Source of the DNA: Caulobacter sp. SLTY
Lineage (GTDB): Bacteria; Pseudomonadota; Alphaproteobacteria; Caulobacterales; Caulobacteraceae
Assembly: GCF_009905535.1 (NCBI RefSeq)
Contig: NZ_JAAALA010000010.1
Coordinates: 62,001 to 126,000 of the forward strand
DNA length: 64,000 bases
Direction: 5' to 3'
In this document: positions 44,988 through 53,636 of the stretch, piece after piece
How the letters are laid out: the number at the start of each line of letters is the position of its first letter
Numbering within the stretch: position 1 is the stretch's first letter
Translations under genes and position numbers: made by a program
Notes under the pieces: model-generated
What the model saw: only the letters and a program-made list of their open reading frames with translations
Databases searched by the model: none
Told to the model about the DNA's origin: nothing

Positions 44988-45349
44988 GTGGCCGGCTCCG
45001 GCGGCGGCATGACCGGCCGCACCTCGACCGAGGCGCTGGCGGCGCTGGGCGCCTTGGCCGCCCAGGCCAGAGCCGCGTCCAGGTCCGCCACCTCAATGAC
45101 GAAATAGCCGCCCAACTGCTCCTTGGCGTCGGCGAACGGACCGTCCTGGACCAGCCGCTGGCCGTCGCGCAGTCGCACGGTGGTGGCGGTCGCCGGTCCG
45201 AGCAGCCCGTCTCCCCGCACGATGATTCCCGCCTGGGCCATGGCCCCGATGAAGGCGTTCCAGCCGCCCCAATAGGCCTGCGCCTCTTCCGGGTTGTCGC
45301 GCCGAGCGAAATCCTCGGCAGTCTCGTTCAGCATCAGCATGTACTGCAT
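44984..45349 (-). CDS. DGPF/YCII-related protein, ECF partner
   Basis: The ATG at 45349 gives a 121-residue product (MQYMLMLNETAEDFARRD) with the DGPF motif in QDGPFADAKEQLGGYFVIEV. DGPF proteins are small ferredoxin-like alpha-beta proteins that are regularly encoded beside ECF42 sigma factors. The ATGA overlap with the sigma gene indicates co-translation. A longer frame to 45439 runs into the upstream gene and is rejected. Confidence 0.9.
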   Translation of the reverse strand: MQYMLMLNETAEDFARRDNPEEAQAYWGGWNAFIGAMAQAGIIVRGDGLLGPATATTVRLRDGQRLVQDGPFADAKEQLGGYFVIEVADLDAALAWAAKAPSAASASVEVRPVMPPPEPAT

Positions 45350-45362
45350 GACGTGGACTCCT

Positions 45363-45821
45363 TCAGGCTTGGCTGGCCGCGGGGGCCGCCCCTGAGGTGG
45401 GTTGGGAGAAGACGGCGAGCGCGAGAAGTCCGCCCGCAATGATCACGGTGGCGGAGATCACCACCACCTGGCCGGCCCCGAACAGGGCGAAGACGCCCAG
45501 TGCCAGGTCGCCCAGGAACAGGGTCACATAGCCAGCCAACGACACGGCCAGGACCGCGACCGCCTCCCGCCGCCGAAGCAAGAGCAACAGACAGCCGGCC
45601 GCTCCGCCGAACACCCCCAGTGCGAAGGCGCCGGTCAGCCAGGCCGGCAGCGAGACGTAGAGGTCGGCCAGGGCCGGACTATAGCCCTTGGCCAACAGGT
45701 CGGACCGGGAAGCGAAGGCCGTTCCGGCGAATTGGACGATGCCGTAGGCGTTCCACAGCAGGCTCATGGCCGCGATTACGGCCGGGCCGTATCGCTGCAG
45801 AGGTGCGGGTCGTGATGGCAT
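45363..45821 (-). CDS. small four-helix membrane protein
   Basis: The ATG at 45821 follows GGGAGC. The 152-residue product has about four membrane helices (AVIAAMSLLWNAYGIVQFAG, WLTGAFALGVFGGAAGCLLLLL, AVLAVSLAGYVTLFLGDLALGVFALF, VISATVIIAGGLLALAVF). It is 13 bp upstream of the DGPF gene and likely in the ECF operon. No family recognised. Confidence 0.75.
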   Translation of the reverse strand: MPSRPAPLQRYGPAVIAAMSLLWNAYGIVQFAGTAFASRSDLLAKGYSPALADLYVSLPAWLTGAFALGVFGGAAGCLLLLLRRREAVAVLAVSLAGYVTLFLGDLALGVFALFGAGQVVVISATVIIAGGLLALAVFSQPTSGAAPAASQA

Positions 45822-45922
45822 GATGAGCTCCCGTTCGATGGCAGGCAGGAACGCCTGCAAAGGGATGACACGCGCGCGAACTCCGTTTCGACATCGGGCC
45901 GAAAAAATCTCGGCGGTCCCCC

Positions 45923-45991
45923 TCAGGCCAACCCTTGGACGGCTATCAGCATCGCCCCGCCCAGGAAGACGACAGGACAGGACAGGCTCAT
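45923..45991 (-). CDS. possible 22-residue membrane peptide
   Basis: An ATG overlapping the stop of the 46380 gene (ATGA) opens the frame MSLSCPVVFLGGAMLIAVQGLA, which would be one membrane helix. The translational coupling supports it but 22 residues can occur by chance. Confidence 0.3.
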   Translation of the reverse strand: MSLSCPVVFLGGAMLIAVQGLA

Positions 45992-46380
45992 GCCGCGCGC
46001 TCCACGATCGTCGCCCAGATCAGCCCGGGCCACAGGGCGATGATCAGCAGGAACGAGAGGGTCACACCCTGCGGCGCCGCTCCCCAGCCCTGAGCCCGGA
46101 TCAGGGGCAGGATGAAGACCAGGAGGTAGGCGCTCTTGTAGACGACCTGCAGCACCATCACCCCGATGAAGGCGCGCGGCCAGGCCAGCCCCAGCGCCGA
46201 ACAGACCAGGATCGCCCCCCACAGGCTGGCGACCAGCAACCTCAAGCCCGGCGAGTCGGCCACCTTATGCTCGAACGCCTGCACACCCGCCCCGTTGGCG
46301 CCGACCAGCATGGAGCCGACCACGGGCAAAAGGATCAGGATGTTAAGGCCATAGGCGGCCCGCAGCAGACCCTCCAGCAT
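45988..46380 (-). CDS. small membrane protein, 130 aa
   Basis: The product has about four helices (LNILILLPVVGSMLVGANGAG, LLVASLWGAILVCSALGLAW, AFIGVMVLQVVYKSAYLLVFIL, LSFLLIIALWPGLIWATI). The family is not recognised. A TTACACTGTAA palindrome lies 15 bp upstream of the start and may be a regulator site. It is first in a run of minus-strand membrane genes leading to the ECF sigma factor. Confidence 0.7.
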   Translation of the reverse strand: MLEGLLRAAYGLNILILLPVVGSMLVGANGAGVQAFEHKVADSPGLRLLVASLWGAILVCSALGLAWPRAFIGVMVLQVVYKSAYLLVFILPLIRAQGWGAAPQGVTLSFLLIIALWPGLIWATIVERAA

Positions 46381-46394
46381 CCCACACCTCCCGC

Positions 46395-46405
46395 TTACAC
46401 TGTAA
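46395..46405. promoter_or_regulatory. TTACACTGTAA dyad, possible operator
   Basis: A perfect 5+1+5 palindrome, TTACA-C-TGTAA, lies 15 bp before the start of the membrane protein gene at 46380. TetR-family repressors often use sites of this form. No TetR gene is in the window. Confidence 0.35.
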
Positions 46406-46619
46406 ATGGAAAGCTAGGTTGGCCGGGCGCGCCGGCAAGGAGGGCGTCGCAGCTACAAGTTGGCGTGAGAGGACCGCTTGTCGGATCGCGGGATACGAGG
46501 GTGGTCGCGCCGCCGCCAGTCCCAGGACGACTCCGGACGTTTGACCCGAAAGCCGGGAATCTCCCGCCTGTATCCATGAAGGGGCGCGAGTCGCGACCCA
46601 CACTCCCGGGAGGCCTGGT

Positions 46620-47105
46620 GTGAAGCGCATGATACTGGGCGGTCTGTTCTTGGCTCTGGCGGGCGGGGTCGGCAGCGCGGCGACCGCGCAGGGCGGCGTC
46701 GATCTGTCCTTCCAGGGCCGTCCAACGACCCCCCAGGGCGGCCAGGACCCTGTACCCGTGGACGACTGGCGCTCGCGCATGAACGCCACTCACGCCGACA
46801 ACATGGCCCGGCTCCGCGCCCAGGCCGCCGCCGGGCAGGCAGCCCACCGGGCGCGCCAGGACTCCTATGCATCCATGAACCAGGCCTGGGCCGACCGCCA
46901 GGCCGCGGGGGAACGCGAAACCGGCCGCTTCATCGACATGATCTATGAACGCACGACCGTCCAGGCCGGCGGGGTGCGCGCCGACGTCCCCTACGGCTCG
47001 GCGGCCTTCACCGACGGCTACGGCGCCGTCATCCTCCTTCCGGAGGACCAGGAGGGTCCGGCGGGCTGGCCGAAGATGACGCCGCTCTACGGGGCGCCCG
47101 ACTGA
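46620..47105 (+). CDS. secreted protein of unknown function, 161 aa
   Basis: The GTG at 46620 follows GGGAGG. A signal peptide (KRMILGGLFLALAGGVGSAATAQ) precedes a helical, polar middle (NATHADNMARLRAQAAAGQAAHRARQ) and a short C-terminal beta part (GSAAFTDGYGAVILLPEDQ). No family recognised. The 239 bp before it (46381-46619) hold no gene apart from the dyad at 46395. Confidence 0.7.
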   Translation: MKRMILGGLFLALAGGVGSAATAQGGVDLSFQGRPTTPQGGQDPVPVDDWRSRMNATHADNMARLRAQAAAGQAAHRARQDSYASMNQAWADRQAAGERETGRFIDMIYERTTVQAGGVRADVPYGSAAFTDGYGAVILLPEDQEGPAGWPKMTPLYGAPD

Positions 47106-47138
47106 CAGGCGGCGAGGGGAGGGCGGCCGGCGCCGAGG

Positions 47139-48170
47139 TCACAGCACCCCCAGGCCGAGCAGCCATGTCCTCACCTGTTCCGGCCAGTCCGTCGTGACCG
47201 GATCGGCCGTCGGCCGCAGCCCGAAGGCGTGGCCGCCTTTCGCATAGAGGCGCATGTCCACCGGCACGCCGGCGTCGTTGAGCGCCAGGGCATAGGCCAT
47301 CGGCTGTCGGATATCGTCGACGGAGTCGTCCATCGCGTGGATGATGAGGGTCGGCGGCGCCTTCGGGCTGATCTTCACCCAAGGCTGCAGTTGGAGGCTG
47401 TTGCGCCCCTTGCTGCTGTCCAGCATCCGGGCGGTGTAGGCGATGATCGCGAAGTCCGGCCGCGAGGACTGCTGGTCCGCCGCGTCGGTCCGCGGATAGG
47501 TCCTCGCCTCTGTATTGCTCATCTCGGCGGCCAGATAGGCGCCCGCCGAAAAGCCGATCACGCCGATTTTCCCTGGGTCTATGCCGTAGGTCCGGGCCTG
47601 GTGGCGCAGCAGGGTCATGGCGCGCTGGCCGTCTTCGAGCCCCAGCAACACCTCCGGTCGCTGCTGCCGTCCGTTCCGCTTCGGCCAGACCTGCGGCGTG
47701 CGGTACTTCAGCACCACGCAGGTCATCCCCTGCTGGACGACCCACTCGCAAATCTCCGTGCCTTCCAGGTCCATGGCCACGGCGTGGAAGCCGCCGCCCG
47801 GCAGCACCAGGATCGCGGCTCCGGTGTTCCGCCCCTTCGGCCGATAGAGGGTCATGGTCGGCCGAGTGACATAGGTCGCCCAGTGCCACCGCCGTCCTCC
47901 GACGAGGGGCGAACCATTGCCGGTGGCCTCCGGACGATCGCCGCTGTCGGGCTTGGCAAGCGGGACACCGGCGGGCCAGAGCGGAACCTGGGTTCCACCC
48001 GGACCCGGCTGCCAGACGCCCTCACGTTCGATCTTGGGAACCTCGATCCGTTCACTTGAAGCCTGGACCTTGCTCGTCATGCCGACGACGTCGCCGGCCT
48101 GATCGCAAGCGCCCAGGATGGCCGCCAGCGCCAGGAGGAGACAAGGCAGGGCTGAGAGGCGTCGCGACAA
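47139..48170 (-). CDS. alpha/beta-hydrolase lipoprotein, acetyl-esterase/BD-FAE type
   Basis: The TTG at 48170 is preferred: AGGAG lies seven bases before it and the product SRRLSALPCLLLALAAILGAC then ends in a lipobox. The 343-residue product has an oxyanion segment LVLPGGGFHAVAMDLEG, nucleophile GFSAGAYLAAE, Asp in AMDDSVDD and His in KGGHAFGL. The family removes acyl groups from polysaccharides or other esters outside the cytoplasm. A frame upstream to 48293 has no signal at its start. Confidence 0.85.
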   Translation of the reverse strand: MSRRLSALPCLLLALAAILGACDQAGDVVGMTSKVQASSERIEVPKIEREGVWQPGPGGTQVPLWPAGVPLAKPDSGDRPEATGNGSPLVGGRRWHWATYVTRPTMTLYRPKGRNTGAAILVLPGGGFHAVAMDLEGTEICEWVVQQGMTCVVLKYRTPQVWPKRNGRQQRPEVLLGLEDGQRAMTLLRHQARTYGIDPGKIGVIGFSAGAYLAAEMSNTEARTYPRTDAADQQSSRPDFAIIAYTARMLDSSKGRNSLQLQPWVKISPKAPPTLIIHAMDDSVDDIRQPMAYALALNDAGVPVDMRLYAKGGHAFGLRPTADPVTTDWPEQVRTWLLGLGVL

Positions 48171-48325
48171 TCGATGGCTCCTGTCGTGAAACGAAATCGG
48201 CCGGCTCAACGCGCCGATCGGAACCGTGGAGACTACAGCAAATCGGCTCTGCGGCCCTGTGTCATGCTGCTGCCAGTCGCTGTCAGCAGGCATGGGCTAG
48301 GGTGTCGCCAACAAAGGAGCCAGCC

Positions 48326-48958
48326 ATGTCCGACCTCGTCTTCTACACCAACCCCATGTCGCGCGGCCGCATCATCCGCTGGATGCTGGAAGAGGTCGGT
48401 CAGCCCTACGAGACCAGGATCCTGCACTGGGAGACCGGAGACGCAAAGGCGCCCGAGTACCTGGCTATCAATCCCATGGGCAAGGTGCCGGCGATCGTTC
48501 ACGACGGGGTGGTGGTCACCGAATGCGCCGCCATCTGCGCCTACCTGGCCGACGCCTTCCCCGAGGCCGGTCTGGCGCCCCCGGCGAAAAGCCCGCTGCG
48601 CGGCCCCTACTATCGCTGGCTGTTCTTCGGGGCCGGGCCGATCGAGCAGGCGGTGGCCGCAAAGTCGATGAGCCTGGAGCCGACGGCCGATCAGAGCCGC
48701 ATGCTGGGCTTCGGCTCAGTCGAGGACGTGCTGGACGCCATCGAGGGGGCGGTAAAAGGCCGCCGGTTTCTGGTCGGCGACAGCTTCACCGCCGCGGACC
48801 TCTACCTGGCCTCACATCTGTCCTGGGGCATGAACTTCGGCACGATCGAAAAGCGGCCGGCGTTCGAGGCCTATGTCGAGCCGCACCTTCAGCGACACGC
48901 CAATCTGCGCGCCGAAGAGATCGACGACGCTCTTATCGCACCGGCGCCGGCGGCCTGA
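48326..48958 (+). CDS. glutathione S-transferase
   Basis: The ATG at 48326 follows AAAGGAG. The 210-residue product has the thioredoxin-like N domain (VFYTNPMSRGRIIRWMLEEVG, MGKVPAIVHDGVVVTECAAIC) with the cis-Pro and the Glu/Cys GSH-binding residues, then the helical C domain (FLVGDSFTAADLYLASHLSWG). Ser12 in NPMSRG is a possible catalytic residue of the bacterial nu/beta-like classes. It conjugates glutathione to electrophiles; substrate unknown. Confidence 0.94.
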   Translation: MSDLVFYTNPMSRGRIIRWMLEEVGQPYETRILHWETGDAKAPEYLAINPMGKVPAIVHDGVVVTECAAICAYLADAFPEAGLAPPAKSPLRGPYYRWLFFGAGPIEQAVAAKSMSLEPTADQSRMLGFGSVEDVLDAIEGAVKGRRFLVGDSFTAADLYLASHLSWGMNFGTIEKRPAFEAYVEPHLQRHANLRAEEIDDALIAPAPAA

Positions 48959-49025
48959 CCCGGAAGGCGCCCGCGCGGCCACCGGCTCAGAGGGCCTGGT
49001 GGATGGCGCGGGCCACGCCCGGTGC

Positions 49026-49457
49026 TTACCGACGACGGCTGCAGCTCTTGCGGGTCTCATCGATCCTCGAGACGACCCGCTCAGCGTCCCGGCCCTTGTC
49101 GAACGGAATGCTGTGCTGGCTGATCTGGTCGGTGGTCAGGCTCAGATGGCCCTTGTTGATGCAGCGCACGCCGGCGCGGCAGCGGATCTCAAGTCGGGCG
49201 TCGGCGTCGGGTCCGGCGGCCGTGACCGAGAACTCGACCTTGTCCAGCGGCATGACCCAACGTCCCCAGGCGGCGTTGCGGCCGAACGCATGGGTGAAGG
49301 TCTCGCAGTCAAGGATCAGCCGGTTGTAGAACCGCCCCCCCTTGCCCGTACCCCAGAAGTCGAACCCGGGCTCGGCCTTCGGCGGGGCCGAGGCGCCGAG
49401 CACGACGGCGACGCCCAGGACGCCGAGGCAGGGGATGGCGGTTCGTTGGATGCTCAT
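49026..49457 (-). CDS. secreted hypothetical protein, 143 aa
   Basis: A signal peptide (RTAIPCLGVLGVAVVLGASA) precedes a beta-rich domain (FYNRLILDCETFTHAFGRN, KVEFSVTAAGPDADARLEIRC) with four cysteines, including RCRAGVRC and a C-terminal KSCSRRR, so disulfides are likely. No family recognised. Confidence 0.65.
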   Translation of the reverse strand: MSIQRTAIPCLGVLGVAVVLGASAPPKAEPGFDFWGTGKGGRFYNRLILDCETFTHAFGRNAAWGRWVMPLDKVEFSVTAAGPDADARLEIRCRAGVRCINKGHLSLTTDQISQHSIPFDKGRDAERVVSRIDETRKSCSRRR

Positions 49458-49577
49458 CGTTTCGCTCCAGGGCGGTGACCTGAAGTCCCCGAACGTCTGT
49501 AGAAGAGCGCCTGCGGCCGCTGGACGGAATACCCATTTGCGGGGTGATCGCCGATGGCCGGGTGCGGGGACGCCGGG

Positions 49578-49994
49578 TCAGTCCCCTCGATCCAGTCGCG
49601 AGCGCATGTCCCGCCCCGCCGCCAAGATCAGCGTCCGCAGCGCCGCTTCATTCACCGCCTCGCCCCAACGCAGCTTTACATGCCGCATCTGCTTTCCCGC
49701 ACCTTCCAGCAGCCCGGCCGGATCGGGCAGGCCCGCGCCCTGAAAGAAGCCGATGGCGGCATGGCCGCTGAAAGCGTCTACATAGGCGAAGGCGGCGTCG
49801 CCGGCGCAGGCGGTGGGCCGACCGTCGTGGATCAACTCCCGCGCATCGGGGTCGGCGGCGCGCAGGGCCTCGAACCAGGGCAGCACGAGGCGACGCAGCG
49901 GCTCGTTGTCGCCGCAGCCGAACCAAGCCTCGACGTCGGGGTCGCGGCGGGCGGCGGCGGGGAAGCGGAACAGGGGGCTCACCCTTGGAAGCAT
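49578..49994 (-). CDS. DUF1801-type protein
   Basis: The ATG at 49994 gives 138 residues (MLPRVSPLFRFPAAARRDPDVEAWF). The domain matches the DUF1801/YdhG pattern: LIHDGRPTACAGDAAFAYVDAFSGHAAIGFFQGAGL and HVKLRWGEAVNEAAL. Small members of this family have no known role. A longer frame to 50075 is possible but lacks family resemblance. Confidence 0.8.
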   Translation of the reverse strand: MLPRVSPLFRFPAAARRDPDVEAWFGCGDNEPLRRLVLPWFEALRAADPDARELIHDGRPTACAGDAAFAYVDAFSGHAAIGFFQGAGLPDPAGLLEGAGKQMRHVKLRWGEAVNEAALRTLILAAGRDMRSRLDRGD

Positions 49995-50096
49995 GCCATC
50001 CGCCGCCGGGATTTGCTCGGCCGAATCGCCATGGGTCGATCGTTTCACTGTCGATGCTCCCGCGCCGGGCGACATATGGCGCCGGCTGGTCGACGA

Positions 50097-51014
50097 TCAG
50101 GGTTCGATCAGTGTCATCCGGCCGGAGCCGGCGTCCATGATCACCCGCCATCGGCGCAGGGTCTCGGCGCCCAGCAGGCCTTTGGGAAACCCTGGCGCGG
50201 CGGGTAGCTGGATCAGGTGGACGGGCACATCGGTGAAGCTCTCGCCGGCGAAGGCCAGATGGGCGACCTCGATCACCTGGCTGGAGGCGATGCCGCCCAG
50301 CACCAGGTTGCGGGCCGCGCGGGCGGGGCGGTCGAGCAGGCCGAGGTCGCGGGCCGCCGCTTCCGACAGGCTGATGTGCCCGCCCGAGCCGGTATCGACC
50401 AGCAGCTCTATGCTTCGGCCCTCGACCAAGACCTGCGCCAGCAGGGCCCGGCCCTGACGGCGAACGGGCGCCGGGACGCCGGCCATGGCAGGAGCGGCGG
50501 GCAGGAAGCGCAGGCGGCGTCCGGGAAAGTCGATATCGGCGACCAGGCTGGCCAGCACGTCGAAGCCCAGGATCAGCGGCGTCTCCGCCTCCATCGCCAC
50601 CGACAGGGTCGCCAGGTCCAGGGCGGCGCTCATCACCCGGGGAAGGGTGACGCCGCCGGCCTCAAGCGCCAGGGGGATACGGGGGGCGACATGGGTGGTT
50701 CCGCCGACCCCCATGGCCATGATCGGCGGGCCAAGGGCATGTTCCAGGCCCAACCGTTCGGCGAACCCCCTGTCGATGGCGCTGTACTGCGCCCCGCTGT
50801 CGACCAGGGCCTGGACCACTCGCCCGCCCAGCCCGACCGGAATGACCGCCAGGCCCGACCGCGACCCGACCATCGGCAGCCAGCCCCCGCCGGCCGGATC
50901 GGCGAACCGGGGCTTGGGCGGCGGCAGAAAGACATGGTCCTTGGACCACCACAGCCCGCCGCCGACGAGGCCGAGCACGGCGAGATTGGTGAAGAGGCTG
51001 CGGCGGGAGATCAC
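50097..51014 (-). CDS. retropepsin-like aspartic protease with two domains
   Basis: The 305-residue product, read from the GTG at 51014 (start uncertain, weak ribosome site), has a membrane/signal segment (LFTNLAVLGLVGGGLWW). Two retropepsin-like repeats follow: QALVDSGAQYSAI (about 78) and ELLVDTGSGGHISL (about 210). Each half provides a catalytic Asp, so one chain could form a full active site, as a pseudo-dimer. The domains also contain ILGFDVLASL and GLLGAETLRRW, the second strand typical of the family. Substrate unknown. Confidence 0.82.
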   Translation of the reverse strand: MISRRSLFTNLAVLGLVGGGLWWSKDHVFLPPPKPRFADPAGGGWLPMVGSRSGLAVIPVGLGGRVVQALVDSGAQYSAIDRGFAERLGLEHALGPPIMAMGVGGTTHVAPRIPLALEAGGVTLPRVMSAALDLATLSVAMEAETPLILGFDVLASLVADIDFPGRRLRFLPAAPAMAGVPAPVRRQGRALLAQVLVEGRSIELLVDTGSGGHISLSEAAARDLGLLDRPARAARNLVLGGIASSQVIEVAHLAFAGESFTDVPVHLIQLPAAPGFPKGLLGAETLRRWRVIMDAGSGRMTLIEP

Positions 51015-51207
51015 GGGCCGAGAGGCTGGCCAGAGGCCAGAGGCGAAATCAAGGTGAAACGGCCGGTCGCCGGCCCGCGCCGGCCGGAAAGGTATCGGGC
51101 GGTCGACAGAACCACGTCTGCGCCAGAGGTCGAGCGGATGCTGCCGGAGATCGTCGGAAACGCGACCCCGCTGATGACTCAAATGGGTCGGGACGTCGCC
51201 CGGCCCG

Positions 51208-51825
51208 TCAGCTGGACCGGTTCATCCGCAGCAGCTTCCTGCCCATGACCGCGATGACCGCCAGGGCGACCACGGCCAGGGTCGCCCAGAACCAGGTGCC
51301 GGAGCTGGGCGTCTGCAGGCCCTTGCCGGCCAGGTAACCCGGGGCCAGCATCACCGGCACCCAGATCAGCGCCGAGCCGACGTTGGCCAGCTGGAAGCGG
51401 ACCTGCGGCATGGCGGTCATGCCGGCGATCAGGGGCACGAAGGCCCGCACCGGCCCCATGAAGCGGCACAGAAAGATCGAGGCCGTGCCGAAGCGGCGGA
51501 AGAAGAGGCGGGCTCGGGCCGCCATCTTGCGCCGCTTGCGCATCACCGGGTGGCGCCAGGCGCGGGGGCCGGCCTTGCGGCCCAGCCAATAGGAGACAGC
51601 GTCCCCCGCTACGGCTCCGGCGACGCACCACAGCACGACCGACCACGGGTCCAGGATGCCGGTCGCGGCCATGCCGCCGGCGATCAGCATCAGGGCCGTG
51701 GCGGGGAAGAAGGCGCCGATCACCACCATCGATTCGCCGAAGGTGATCAGGCCGAGGATTGGCCCGGCCCACATCCGGTTGTCGATAATGAATTGGCGCA
51801 AATCGTCGGCCAGGTGTTCCATCAT
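51208..51825 (-). CDS. DedA family membrane protein
   Basis: The 205-residue product has four to five helices and DedA hallmarks: FGESMVVIGAFFPATALMLIAGG, AGAVAGDAVSYWLGRKAG, and FRRFGTASIFLCRFMGPVRAFVPLIAGM with the conserved arginines. DedA proteins move lipids such as undecaprenyl phosphate or phosphatidylethanolamine across the membrane. The ATG overlaps the stop of the ABC permease gene (ATGA); a second ATG is three bases on. Confidence 0.95.
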   Translation of the reverse strand: MMEHLADDLRQFIIDNRMWAGPILGLITFGESMVVIGAFFPATALMLIAGGMAATGILDPWSVVLWCVAGAVAGDAVSYWLGRKAGPRAWRHPVMRKRRKMAARARLFFRRFGTASIFLCRFMGPVRAFVPLIAGMTAMPQVRFQLANVGSALIWVPVMLAPGYLAGKGLQTPSSGTWFWATLAVVALAVIAVMGRKLLRMNRSS

Positions 51826-52700
51826 GCTTCCTTATGGCGCGACGCGGCCAACCAGAACAGGCCCCCCGACAGCACCAGCCAGAAGGTGGTGGCTCGCAGC
51901 CAATTTTCCATAGAGGGCAGGCCCGTCCAGGCGGTCGTTTCTTTGCCGCCGACGAGAACCAGCCGGTCGAGAGTCTCGGCGCCGCCGCTTAGCGCATTGT
52001 CGAGGCCCAGGGGGCTGACCAACAGCAGCTCGATCGTCGTCTCGGCCAGTTGCTGGGTCACGCCGAGGGGGTTGATCGCCAGCAGCAGGAAGAAGACCAG
52101 CGGCACGGCCAGCCAGCGCAGCTTGTAGCGCACGCCAAGCTCGAAGGCGGTCCCCAGCAGGTAGAAAACGCCAGCGGTGGTGAAGGCGGAGATCCAGTTC
52201 CAGGTTTCCGGCGCCCAGCGAACCATCCTGAGCTGGTCGGGCGAAATCTCGCCCTTGGGGCCGATCTGGCCGCTGACCAGATAGCGATCGATCCCCAGGT
52301 CGCTTCCGGCGATCACCCCGATCATCGCCAGCCACAGCATGATCCACGCGACCGCGCCACCCAGCCAGACCGCGCCGGCCAGGGTCTTGATGGCGATGTG
52401 GCGCCGCCGGTCGACCGGCAGGATGGCGAAATGTTGGTGGCTGAACAGCTTTTCGTCGCGCCAGACGGCGTAGGGCATGACGAAGGCGGTAGTGGCCAGC
52501 AGGAAGGCGGCGTCGAGCGGGAAGTCCGGCTTCATCGACCCGCGCGAAAGCTCGTACAGGGTGAGCGCCGTCAGGAGCGCGAACGCGGCGCCCAGAATCA
52601 TGGCCTCCAGCCGTAGCGAGCGGCCGATGACGCTCAGCTGCTCGCCGAACACGGCCGCGAAGCCGGGCAGCGGGGCGGGGGAGGGGGGAGCGGTCTGCAT
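51822..52700 (-). CDS. ABC transporter membrane protein
   Basis: The 292-residue product has six or so helices (AMILGAAFALLTALTLYE, AAFLLATTAFVMPYAVW, TLAGAVWLGGAVAWIMLWLAMIGVIAG, WLAVPLVFFLLLAINPLGV). It sits 3 bp after the ABC ATPase on the minus strand and is a partner of it by position. A GTG at 52703 is an alternative start. Such ATPase-permease pairs controlled by YtrA-type regulators commonly handle export or envelope stress; the substrate is unknown. Confidence 0.82.
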   Translation of the reverse strand: MQTAPPSPAPLPGFAAVFGEQLSVIGRSLRLEAMILGAAFALLTALTLYELSRGSMKPDFPLDAAFLLATTAFVMPYAVWRDEKLFSHQHFAILPVDRRRHIAIKTLAGAVWLGGAVAWIMLWLAMIGVIAGSDLGIDRYLVSGQIGPKGEISPDQLRMVRWAPETWNWISAFTTAGVFYLLGTAFELGVRYKLRWLAVPLVFFLLLAINPLGVTQQLAETTIELLLVSPLGLDNALSGGAETLDRLVLVGGKETTAWTGLPSMENWLRATTFWLVLSGGLFWLAASRHKEA

Positions 52701-52703
52701 CAC

Positions 52704-53636
52704 TCAGTCCTTGGCGCGCATCAGGGCGACGACCGCATCGTCGAGGGTCAGGGACGCGACGTCGCGGACGACGCCGCCGGAATCGGCGATGCGGGTGGCG
52801 ACCTCGGCCTCCTCGCCCCAGACGGTCCAGCGGATCTCTCGGCCCAGGGCGGCGCGCTTGATCACCCCCTGCAGATTGGCCGGGCCGACCCAGCCCTCCG
52901 GACCGTCGGCGCGGTAGAGCTTCAGTCGGCGATGCAGGTCCTCGCGGGGCAGCTGGGCCAGCAGGGCGCCGCCGCGCAGTACTCCGATGTGGTCGGCCAG
53001 CCGATCGACCTCATAGATCAGGTGGGTGGAAATCAGGATGGTCCCGCCGGTGTCGGCCAGATGGTCGGACAACAGGCCCAGCACCTCGTCGCGGGCCACC
53101 GGATCCAGCCCGTCGGTCGGCTCGTCGAGCAGCAGCAGGCGCGGGCGCCGGGCCAGGGCGCAGACCAGCTGCGCGCGCCGCGCCTGGCCCTTGGACAGGC
53201 TGCCCAGCTTGGCGTCGGGGCGCAGGCTGAGCTGGCGGCAGAGCCGGTCGGCGTGGGGCTGGTCCCAGGCCGGATAGTAGGCGGCGTGATGGTCCAGCAG
53301 CCGCCCCACCGTCATCCAGCGATAGGCCGGCTGGTGCGTCTCGGGAATGTAGCCGACTTCGGCCCGCACCTGCGGCCCCTGGCGCTGGGGATCGAGCCCG
53401 AACACCCGGGTCGACCCGCCATCGGGCCGCACCAGGTTCATCAGGATGCGCAGCAGGGTGCTCTTGCCGGCCCCGTTCTCGCCGGCCAGCAGATAGACCC
53501 CGCCCTCGGGCGCGGCCAGGTTGATGCCGCCCAGCGCGGTGTCCTTGCCGTAGCGCTTGACTAGGCCCTCGGTGGCGACGGCCAGGTCACCGGTCGGGGA
53601 TGCGATACTATGGGGCAGGGGGGCGGCGTGGGTCAT
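52704..53636 (-). CDS. ABC transporter ATPase
   Basis: The 310-residue ATPase has Walker A GENGAGKSTLLR, Q-loop region PETHQPAYRWM, signature LSKGQARRAQLVCALA, Walker B LLLLDEPTDGLD and the His of ILISTHLIYEVDRLAD. The signature begins SKGQ, as is usual for the CcmA/YtrB-like group. The C-terminal 80 residues are an extra regulatory domain. It overlaps the GntR gene by 4 bp (ATGA) and precedes the permease gene. Confidence 0.94.
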   Translation of the reverse strand: MTHAAPLPHSIASPTGDLAVATEGLVKRYGKDTALGGINLAAPEGGVYLLAGENGAGKSTLLRILMNLVRPDGGSTRVFGLDPQRQGPQVRAEVGYIPETHQPAYRWMTVGRLLDHHAAYYPAWDQPHADRLCRQLSLRPDAKLGSLSKGQARRAQLVCALARRPRLLLLDEPTDGLDPVARDEVLGLLSDHLADTGGTILISTHLIYEVDRLADHIGVLRGGALLAQLPREDLHRRLKLYRADGPEGWVGPANLQGVIKRAALGREIRWTVWGEEAEVATRIADSGGVVRDVASLTLDDAVVALMRAKD

